The position numbers and the translations under genes were made by a program. The notes below the pieces were generated by a model. It saw only the letters and a program-made list of their open reading frames with translations. It had not been told where the DNA came from and made no database searches. From an uncultured Opitutaceae bacterium (lineage in GTDB: Bacteria > Verrucomicrobiota > Verrucomicrobiia > Opitutales > Opitutaceae): DNA of 64,000 nt. The stretch spans positions 33,846 to 97,845 of the forward strand of contig CALAOT010000011.1 of NCBI GenBank assembly GCA_937889545.1. Reading direction: 5' to 3'. Positions within the stretch are counted from its first letter, which is position 1, and every line of letters begins with the position of its first letter. Positions 16,426 through 22,228 of the stretch are shown piece after piece.

Positions 16426-16786
16426 TCAGCGCGCCCTCAGCTCACGCACCAGCCGGCCGACCCAACTGGGGTCGGCGCCGACGGGAAGCTCCAGCAAAAC
16501 GCCGGTGTTCAGATGGACGATGAAACCGGGCGATGAGCTTGCGGCCTCAACCGCCGCCTCGGCAATGCCGGTCTTCACGGCCGGCCGGCCTAGGCCGGAG
16601 CCCAACCGATTTGCGCCAATAGTAAAAAGTCTGTTCACACAGCCCGTGCTCCCGGCAGAATGCCGACACAGGCTTCCCGCTCCTCTCGAATAGCGCCAGG
16701 TACTCCGCCTTCTCCTCCTCGCTCCGCGGTGCTCGTCTCGGGCCGCCTGCTGTCTTGGTCGTTCTGGCGCTGATTCTCGGATTCAT
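16426..16786 (-). pseudogene. tnpA: IS66 TnpA, frameshifted
   Basis: The first frame (from 16786) encodes MNPRISARTTKTAGGPRRAP...EEKAEYLALFERSGKPVSAFCREHGLCEQTFYYWRKS, the HTH part of TnpA. A shift near 16590-16610 moves the reading to a second frame ending SSPGFIVHLNTGVLLELPVGADPSWVGRLVRELRAR, the TnpA C-terminal part. Neither frame alone is a full protein of about 115-130 residues. Programmed frameshifting cannot be excluded, but no clear slippery site was noted. Confidence 0.65.
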
Positions 16787-16795
16787 CCCGACAGC

Positions 16796-17056
16796 TTATC
16801 CGGAACCTCCGGCGACGTCATCCTGTCCGAAATGAACGCGTCCCCAAAGGATTATGAGGTGGCACCTTCGGTGTCCACAACCATGGCCCAATGTCCACGT
16901 TCGTCCGCTCTGGCGCCTAGACGTTTTTCTTGGTACATCGACTGATTTTCTTACCCTTAGATGACCCTCTATGAACTTTCTCGCATACTCCTCCCGGTTG
17001 AAGAACCGGAGAAGTGTCTTAGGATATTCGCCGCTAACTCGACTCTTTCGTTGCAT
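16796..17056 (-). CDS. Truncated unknown gene downstream of the tRNA
   Basis: The ATG at 17056 lies 18 bp after the tRNA 3' end. The first ~50 residues (MQRKSRVSGEYPKTLLRFFNREEYARKFIEGHLRVRKS) look like real coding, similar in style to phage-defence or phage proteins that begin with an 'EYA..F..G.LRF' pattern. After about residue 55 the composition changes, and the frame simply runs through a 13-nt tRNA-like sequence (16844-16856) into the IS66 flank. It is probably the 5' stump of a gene lost at an integration junction. Confidence 0.35.
   Translation of the reverse strand: MQRKSRVSGEYPKTLLRFFNREEYARKFIEGHLRVRKSVDVPRKTSRRQSGRTWTLGHGCGHRRCHLIILWGRVHFGQDDVAGGSG
16844..16856 (-). repeat. 13-nt tRNA-Ile2 anticodon-arm copy (candidate att core)
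   Basis: The minus strand reads CATAATCCTTTGG, identical to tRNA-Ile2 positions 34-46, then diverges at once. It is preceded by ACCT, as the copies at 10640 and 12421 are preceded by CCT. All copies share one orientation. It fits a crossover core of a tRNA-targeting integrase, or an IS insertion into a tRNA copy. Confidence 0.5.
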
Positions 17057-17074
17057 TGCCAAAAACTAAGATAG

Positions 17075-17373
17075 TGGGCCCACAGGGATTCGAACCCTGA
17101 ACCAAAGGATTATGCCTCCCACTTCGGCTTTCGCCGCCGATGTCCGTTGGGGGATTCGTTCGTGGTCTGGAACATGCCTTCACCATGCCGTTTCCGGTTT
17201 AGGTGGGTGATTATGTTCTCTACACCTTACCGCGCTTTCGCGCGGGCTTGGCTCGGCATTGGGTCGCCCTGGGAAGGCAGGCCGTTCACCGAGTTTACAC
17301 CTGACTACTGGCAGATTTCTCCGCCAGCGACCCATTCTTGAGTCCTCTGCTCTAACCGTTGAGCTATAGGCCC
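17075..17373 (-). tRNA. tRNA-Ile2 (anticodon CAU) interrupted by a group I intron
   Basis: On the minus strand exon 1 (17373-17341) gives acceptor GGGCCTA, D arm GCTC-AACGGTTA-GAGC and the 5' anticodon stem GAGGA plus C32 U33. Exon 2 (17114-17075) gives C34 A35 U36 A A, stem TCCTT, variable loop TGGTT, T arm CAGGG-TTCGAAT-CCCTG, acceptor TGGGCCC and discriminator A. Joined, they form a 73-nt cloverleaf with every stem paired. The layout, including CTCATAA in the anticodon loop, follows E. coli ileX, so the CAU anticodon should become lysidine-modified (TilS) to read AUA. Elongator Met is the alternative. CCA is not encoded (the next bases are CT). The 226-nt insert lies between U33 and C34. 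Partial copies of this tRNA occur at 10640, 12421, 16844 and 22057. Confidence 0.92.
17115..17340 (-). ncRNA. Group I self-splicing intron in the tRNA-Ile2 anticodon loop
   Basis: 226 nt on the minus strand. The 5' exon end GACU pairs with an internal guide GGUC about 8 nt into the intron, placing a U-G wobble at the 5' splice site, and the last intron base is G: both are group I rules. Core blocks match, as I recall it, the Azoarcus tRNA-Ile intron (205 nt): GCCGAGCCAAGC (around 17246-17258), AAGGTGTAGAGA (around 17217-17229), CACCCACCTAA (around 17199-17209) and ATGGTGAAGGCAT (around 17175-17188). The GCGCGAAAGCGC stretch is a GAAA-capped hairpin. No homing-endonuclease frame fits inside. 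Splicing competence is inferred, not shown. Confidence 0.92.
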
Positions 17374-17489
17374 GAAATATCCAAAGAACATCAAGAGGGT
17401 GGGTAGTCCCGCCTTCGTTCTCAACAGGAATCTGAGCGGGCCATGCCAGCGATGTCTGCTCTTCCAAGGCCCATATCCGTCCAAAGTGT

Positions 17490-17512
17490 GACCGTCAGGT
17501 TATGAGCCTGAC
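17490..17512 (-). repeat. Initiator-tRNA-like anticodon arm fragment
   Basis: The minus strand reads GTCAGG-CTCATAA-CCTGAC-GGTC: a perfect 6-bp stem around the same CTCATAA loop as tRNA-Ile2. It resembles positions 27-47 of initiator tRNA-fMet. No T arm or acceptor follows and no D arm precedes. It may be a relic of an integration site, or a chance hairpin. Confidence 0.4.
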
Positions 17513-17718
17513 CTGTTTTCCCTATGAGAAGACCCAGAAAAACCCCTGTTTTTGGGGGACTTTTTTGGGGGGCGACCGGCAGGCGCCGTTCGGTACAGTT
17601 GGCAGTTTTTTGAACGCAGATTCACGGAATCTGTGGATTGGCAGAGTGTGCGAGCTTCCTGTCGAATGGCGTGTTAAGACCAACGGATTGAGTCGGTCCC
17701 GCGAGCAATTGATCGACC

Positions 17719-18499
17719 TTATTCCGGAGCAGAATGCACAAGGCGAATGAACTCCTGGACACGGGCTGCTGCCTGCTGTTTGCGGATTGCGCGGGGCTCA
17801 CCGAGCAGCTGCTCGATGTCGGCGACGATGCGCGGGCCTTCGTCCTCTTCGTCGTGGAATTTCGCGGCCATTTTGCCCAGTGCCTCAGCCACGAGCGCAT
17901 CATCGTGCCACGGGTGGAACAGGGCTGCGAGAGCCTTCAGGCCGTCGGGATATGCCTCCAGGCAGAAATGAATATCGTAGGCGTCCTTTTCGGTTGGTGC
18001 GGCCGTGCATCGCGAGGCTCTTCATCACGAGAAAGGCGACGATTCCGGCAACGCGCAGGGTGGCGTGATCCCCAACGGGGACCAAGGCGTTGTCGGCAAA
18101 CGCGACATCCGCCCCTCGGATCGGCTCCGGGGCTTGATCGGGACGCGTGCCGGCGAAATGCGTGTCGTAGTGACGCTGACTGGTAAGCAGATCGAGGCGG
18201 GCAAGGCAGGTCCGGCCATTCGGCAAAGGTATCTCCTTAAAGAACTGGTATCCGTGCTCGCCTTGGTGGAAGCCGTGTTCGCCGAGAATGGCGATCAACC
18301 GGGCGTATCCGTCGCGCTGCAGCCGTAGGGCGACGTCAACATCGATGCTTCCGACGTGCGCCGGTCGAGCTTTCGGGAACAGAACCTCAGGCACCCAGCC
18401 GCCCACCAGTACGGCGTCATCCCGGTGCTCGGTGAGCAGAGCGCAGACCTCGCGCAGGAGTGCCCGAGCCGCTGTTACCTGCTCACTGCTCGGTGGCAT
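17719..18499 (-). pseudogene. AbiEii-like nucleotidyltransferase toxin, frameshifted
   Basis: From ATG 18499, which overlaps the upstream AbiEi-like gene by 17 bp, the frame encodes a nucleotidyltransferase head: DAVLVGGWVPEVLF and GSIDVDVALRL, the GG...DxD pattern of AbiEii toxins. Then comes LDLLTSQRHYDTHF...LRVAGIVAFLVMKSLAMHGRT. At about 17990 one extra base breaks the frame, which stops at 17900. In the shifted frame the protein continues EKDAYDIHFCLEAYPDGLKALAAL to a TAA at 17719. KDAYD with the following helix is the normal continuation of the family, so the shift is real in this sequence. The intact protein would be ~260 residues. Toxin loss beside a kept antitoxin is a common end-state, but a sequencing error is possible. 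Confidence 0.75.
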
Positions 18500-19574
18500 G
18501 GTGAGGGAAGAGCTTCGTCTCCCACAAATGCTTGGCGGCTTCGGCACCCCGCGCGGGCTCCCGCTGAAGGTCGAGGTAAAGCTGCAGCGGTGAAACAACG
18601 GGGATCCCGCCTACTTCCTCCTTTGCAAAAAAGGCGCCTTGGTCGCGCGGCGCAATGATCTGCACGTTAGCGCCTGATTCGACGGGCTTCAGTCCGAGCG
18701 CCTGGGCGAGTTCATCCGGATCGCCCTGCCAATATGCCTGCGTGCGGTTGTAGCGCACCATGGGCGCAATCCTCCACGCACCGGCGGTGCCGGTGAGCGC
18801 AAACGGGCGATCATTCTGGCGCGCGAAGTCAGCCATTTGGCGCTCGGCGTCTTCCAGCGGCGCCCGAGTAAAATAGGCCTTTGTGCGTTCGCGCCGACGT
18901 GCCCAGACGGCGGCCCAGTCGGCGAGCAGCTTTTCCGGGTGCGTAAGCTGGATTCCGTTTGGCGTTTCTTTCGCCCACTCCCGCTCCAATAGGATCGTGC
19001 GGACCGTCGAGACCGTGCCGAGACTGACATGGGCCTTGTCACCCAGTGAAACCACTTTCCACGCCTTGTCTTTGCCCTCGAAGAGCGCCCGTAATATCCT
19101 CTCGCTCTTCGGTGCGTAGAGGCCCGGAGTGGCCGTAAGACGATTTTTGCGGGCCGGGTTCGGATTTCCGGTCCGCTCGATATAGTAATTGCCGAACACG
19201 AGGCGGCAATTACCGGCTAGATCGTAGTAGCCTACGTTTTCTTCCTTACAAATGGCGGCTCCGTCTTCGGTAATATAAGGCGCTGCCACAACCGGATAGT
19301 CGTTGCGGTGTGAGTGGCGGTAGTAACGCAGGAGGTGGTTTACGGCCTCGCGCAGTTGGCGAGGATGCCCTGGGCTCTTTAGTTCCACCACGAGCGTGTC
19401 CAAGCGGTGGGCGGTCGTCACACCCACAGTCAAATCTGCATGTTGGGCCATGTCCTTTTGGTCGCTGTTTTGATCGTGATCCCAGTCTAGTCCGACGACA
19501 GCAGGTACACTGCGAAGGATGCGCTCCAAGGTTTCGCGAGCCTTGGGAAGGAGTTCATTTTCAGTTTGTATCAT
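18483..19574 (-). CDS. AbiEi-like antitoxin with nuclease-like N-terminal domain
   Basis: 363 residues. The N-terminal third has a PD-(D/E)xK-like pattern (ADLTVGV...HRLDTLVVELKSPGHPRQL, then VNHLLRYY and YYDLAGNCRLVF). A winged-helix region at about 165-225 (SERILRALFEG...VSLGTVSTVRTILLEREWAK) and an AbiEi-like C-terminal part (FALTGTAGAWRIAPMVRYN...VVSPLQLYLDLQREPARGAEAAKHLWE) follow. AbiEi proteins bind inverted repeats at their own promoter and antagonise AbiEii. The gene overlaps the nucleotidyltransferase downstream by 17 bp, and an inverted repeat lies about 30 bp upstream of its start. The nuclease-like domain replaces the short HTH-first layout of classical AbiEi, so the pair is a variant. 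Family call is fairly secure; nuclease activity is unproven. Confidence 0.75.
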   Translation of the reverse strand: MIQTENELLPKARETLERILRSVPAVVGLDWDHDQNSDQKDMAQHADLTVGVTTAHRLDTLVVELKSPGHPRQLREAVNHLLRYYRHSHRNDYPVVAAPYITEDGAAICKEENVGYYDLAGNCRLVFGNYYIERTGNPNPARKNRLTATPGLYAPKSERILRALFEGKDKAWKVVSLGDKAHVSLGTVSTVRTILLEREWAKETPNGIQLTHPEKLLADWAAVWARRRERTKAYFTRAPLEDAERQMADFARQNDRPFALTGTAGAWRIAPMVRYNRTQAYWQGDPDELAQALGLKPVESGANVQIIAPRDQGAFFAKEEVGGIPVVSPLQLYLDLQREPARGAEAAKHLWETKLFPHHATEQ

Positions 19575-19603
19575 GTTTCAGAATATTGTGATATATGTTT
19601 GAC

Positions 19604-19628
19604 ACTGAAAATCAATGATAATTTCAGT
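19604..19628. promoter_or_regulatory. Inverted repeat upstream of the AbiE-like operon
   Basis: ACTGAAA ... TTTCAGT, 7-bp arms separated by 11 nt, in an AT-rich stretch just upstream of the AbiEi-like start. A further ACTGAAAA occurs at about 19650. AbiEi antitoxins autorepress through promoter inverted repeats, so this is a candidate operator. The rest of 19629-19985 shows nothing I can call. Confidence 0.5.
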
Positions 19629-19985
19629 TTAAATACGAAATTACTGTTTACTGAAAACCGTCATAAAATGAAAACTATGGCACTTGAAGGGCTCCTGTGG
19701 AACTTATAAAGCCCGAATTCGACTCGGCATCCGCCAATCAAATTATTCTGCCGGAAACATTTAGGGTGATTTGGCGCGTGCTTGGTTACCCATCCGTATC
19801 ACCAAAACCGCCCAGTCCGACCGATACGATTCTACGCCAACGTCCTTTGCTCAACTTCCGGCTGCCCGAAATCGGGGTCCCCATCTTGGGAGCATGAACA
19901 TCGTGGCTCTAACCGGTGGGAAACCCGCGGCTGAGGTGGTCCAAGGGAGGGCTCTCCTTGGGCAACCAGCGCAAAGGCGGAAGCC

Positions 19986-20588
19986 GTGAAGAGCCCCTTC
20001 GCCTGGTTTGAATCTGTGGGCGGCGCTCCGCCCATTTCTGCCAAAGTCATTACTGTTTCAATCCACACCGTTTGCTCCGTGACCGGCAAGATTGGCGCCG
20101 CGGGCGCCGTCATCTGCTATTTTGGAAGCCACCTTGCGATGATGGCGCGCGCCTTCTATTCCCACTCCCCGTTCTTTCGGGGGTGGGGATGGCAGTTCAT
20201 TGTCGAGTGCGCCTCAGTACTGGAGAATCACCTTAGGGCGTACGTTTGCTACTTTTATGGGTTATGTGTCTTTCCTTTGATACGATCTCTGTTTCTCCGT
20301 CTCCTCGGCATTCACGAGCCTGAGGCTAACAAGGAGATGGGCGACCTGAATGCCGCCAAACGGCCACACCAATTCGTACGCCGCTTAATTGCGTGCCTGC
20401 TGCTCATTCCGTTTGTGCAGGTTTTCTTGGGGGCCTTAGCGGGGATTATGACTCTGGTCCTGGTTCTTGTTCTTTTCTCAGTGCATGCGTTGGTGGGTTG
20501 CCGACGTTACGGTGGGATCCTTTACTTCTGGATGAGAGTGGCAGGACGGATCGGGATACGGAATATGGTGCGTCGTCGGTACCGTTGA
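19986..20588 (+). CDS. Small multi-pass membrane protein, unknown
   Basis: 200 residues with hydrophobic segments at about 35-55, 85-107 and a strong one at about 133-160 (LIACLLLIPFVQVFLGALAGIMTLVLVLVLF). No family is recognised. A GTG or ATG further in could be the true start. It ends 1 bp before the metallophosphoesterase start, so the two were probably one operon. It lies on the island side of the ISL3 remnant. Confidence 0.5.
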   Translation: MKSPFAWFESVGGAPPISAKVITVSIHTVCSVTGKIGAAGAVICYFGSHLAMMARAFYSHSPFFRGWGWQFIVECASVLENHLRAYVCYFYGLCVFPLIRSLFLRLLGIHEPEANKEMGDLNAAKRPHQFVRRLIACLLLIPFVQVFLGALAGIMTLVLVLVLFSVHALVGCRRYGGILYFWMRVAGRIGIRNMVRRRYR

Positions 20589-20589
20589 T

Positions 20590-22023
20590 ATGAACACAAC
20601 CTCCCGCCCATCCACATTGGTCATTGGCGACGTCCACCACCGGATCGATGCGTCCCGCCATTTGATCGCTAAGTATTCAGCACGTTGCCAGCGCACGGTC
20701 TTCCTTGGCGATTACTTCGATGCATTCGGAGACGGACCGCGGGAAATGCGCGCATCCTGCCAATGGCTCCGGCGCTCACTAAAGGTTCCTACCCGCACGC
20801 ACCTCTTGGGTAATCACGATTTGGCCTACTTTCTTACTCAACACCCGCAGGCATGGTGTCCTGGCTGGACCCCGAAGAAGCAGCAAGTCTTCGATGAGGA
20901 GGTGGCTGGGATTGGAATTGGTTCCTTCCGCATAGCCACGGCCCATGAACTCGCATCGAAGCTGCCGCTGATTGAGGAAGCGGGCCTCACGGAGTCCTTC
21001 TGTAGTCGGGTTAGGCAGTTACCGCGCTGCCGATGCCCGGAGCACGGGGTCAAGACGGTGCGTGTGCCGTGGGCGGAGAAGGACTCGCGCTTTACGCTGC
21101 ATTTCGAGGCGTTGGCGGTGGAGATGATCGGAGCATGCCGGTCGCTCATCCAGGCGGCCGATCTGCTGCAATTGGACTGGGACGGGGTGCAACGCATCGT
21201 CGATCGAGCGGTGGCCCGGGGCCTGTTGCGGCGCTCGACCGAGGGAGTGCGCTATGTCGGGCTCGACGAGAAGAGCTTTGGCCGGGGCCAGCGTTATGTC
21301 TCGATCGCCACCGACATCAAGGGAGCACGAGTCCTGGAGGTGGTGCCGGGTAACGACCAGGCGGCCGGAGAGTCGCTGTGGCGGGCTTTGCCGCCAGAGC
21401 AGAGGAGCAAGGTGGAGGCCGCGGCCATGGACATGAGTGCAGGCTTCGCCGCGGTGACCCGCGCCCAGGCTCCGCAGGCAGCCATTGTCCACGACAAGTT
21501 TCATGTGGCCAAGCTGCTCAACGATGCGGTCGACCAGACCCGGCGGGCCGAACACCAGCAGCTCCATGCCGAGGGAGACGACACGCTCAAAAACACCCAC
21601 TATTTGTGGCTGCACGGGCAATTGCCAGAGGCCAAGCAGGCCAGCTTCGCCGAGCTTTTGGAGATCAACCTGAAGACCGCCAGGGCCTGGGCCTACAAAG
21701 AACAATTTGTCGAGTTCTGGGGACAGGCGGACGCCGCTCAGGGCTTTGACTTCTTCACCCAATGGAAGCGATCCGTCATGCGCAGCCGTCTCACCAAGGT
21801 GAAGACGGTCGCCAAAACCCTTCACCAGCATCTGACCAACCTGCTGACCTACTTCATGCATCCGATTACGAATGCCGTCAGCGAGGGCTTCAATTCCCGC
21901 ATCCAAGCCATCAAGGCCGACGCCCGCGACTTCCGCCGCTTCTTCAACTATCGCTCTCGGATCCTTTTTCACTGTGGTAAACTCAACATGCTCCCGGTCC
22001 TCCCTGAGTCAGCGAGCCACTAG
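20590..22023 (+). CDS. Chimera: metallophosphoesterase N-terminus fused to an ISL3 transposase C-terminus
   Basis: 477 residues in one open frame. Residues 1-135 carry calcineurin-like phosphoesterase motifs in order: VIGDVHH, FLGDYFDAFGDGP and LLGNHDLAYF. From about residue 140 the sequence turns into an ISL3 transposase: CRCPEHGVKTVRVPWAEKDSRFT, an HTH (LDWDGVQRIVDRAV), then the DDE core in YVGLDEKSFGRGQRYVSIATD, the Asp in MDMSAGF and VHDKFHVAKLLNDAVD, and the Glu in NAVSEGFNSRIQAIK. The phosphoesterase lacks its C-terminal half, and the transposase lacks its first ~70-100 residues, including most of the Zn finger. The fusion point lies near 21000-21030. It is almost certainly a deletion product rather than a designed two-domain protein. 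Confidence 0.85.
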   Translation: MNTTSRPSTLVIGDVHHRIDASRHLIAKYSARCQRTVFLGDYFDAFGDGPREMRASCQWLRRSLKVPTRTHLLGNHDLAYFLTQHPQAWCPGWTPKKQQVFDEEVAGIGIGSFRIATAHELASKLPLIEEAGLTESFCSRVRQLPRCRCPEHGVKTVRVPWAEKDSRFTLHFEALAVEMIGACRSLIQAADLLQLDWDGVQRIVDRAVARGLLRRSTEGVRYVGLDEKSFGRGQRYVSIATDIKGARVLEVVPGNDQAAGESLWRALPPEQRSKVEAAAMDMSAGFAAVTRAQAPQAAIVHDKFHVAKLLNDAVDQTRRAEHQQLHAEGDDTLKNTHYLWLHGQLPEAKQASFAELLEINLKTARAWAYKEQFVEFWGQADAAQGFDFFTQWKRSVMRSRLTKVKTVAKTLHQHLTNLLTYFMHPITNAVSEGFNSRIQAIKADARDFRRFFNYRSRILFHCGKLNMLPVLPESASH

Positions 22024-22050
22024 GAAACCGGAAGAACCTGAAATACCCGT
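21010..22050 (+). mobile_element. ISL3-family remnant, left end deleted
   Basis: The transposase core runs to 22023. Just after it, about 22024-22050, lies GGAAACCGGAAGAACC, which read on the minus strand (GGTTCTTCCGGTTTCC) resembles an ISL3 terminal repeat. The right end abuts the tRNA 5' fragment at 22057. The left end and the first part of the transposase gene are missing, so no target duplication can be read. Confidence 0.65.
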
Positions 22051-22056
22051 TTCGTT

Positions 22057-22094
22057 TTATGAGTCCTCTGCTCTAACCGTTGAGCTATAGGCCC
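22057..22094 (-). repeat. 5' half of tRNA-Ile2(CAU), without intron
   Basis: The minus strand reads GGGCCTATAGCTCAACGG ... GAGGACTCATAA, identical to positions 1-38 of the tRNA at 17373, here with the anticodon loop uninterrupted. It then breaks into the ISL3 end. The 3' half is absent. It is the right-hand boundary of the island and shows that an intronless copy of the tRNA existed. Confidence 0.85.
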
Positions 22095-22228
22095 AGCACT
22101 GGATGCCATGGAGGCCGCAAGTTGTCGAAGCCGACATCCTGAGATTCCAAAAGCACCCCGTAGTCCCAATATGTTCCCGGGGAAAAGCACATTTTTTGGG
22201 TACGGCCGACGGTTGATCATCTGTTGCT

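Larger units (their letters stand above)
14585..16786. mobile_element. IS66-family element with rearranged gene order
   Basis: The span carries tnpC on the plus strand and tnpA/tnpB on the minus strand, converging with a 41-bp overlap at their 3' ends. Canonical IS66 elements carry tnpA-tnpB-tnpC in one direction. No pair of terminal inverted repeats was identified. tnpA is frameshifted, so the element is probably immobile, or is a fusion of two IS66 copies. Confidence 0.7.

Noticed and set aside
17075..17373. The two tRNA halves first looked like a gene broken by a small insertion or deletion.
   Set aside because: The intervening 226 nt carry group I core blocks, a splice-site U-G pair and a terminal G, and the exons join to a perfect cloverleaf, so an intron explains it better.
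17147..17467. Two open frames overlapping the tRNA-Ile2 intron region (one per strand).
   Set aside because: They lie within structured RNA, have no recognisable protein motif, and arise by chance from GC-rich DNA.
17543..17567. CCCC-TGTTTTT-GGGG followed by a T-run, possible terminator.
   Set aside because: Only a 4-bp stem, with no clear upstream gene ending on that strand; not supported enough to list as a feature.
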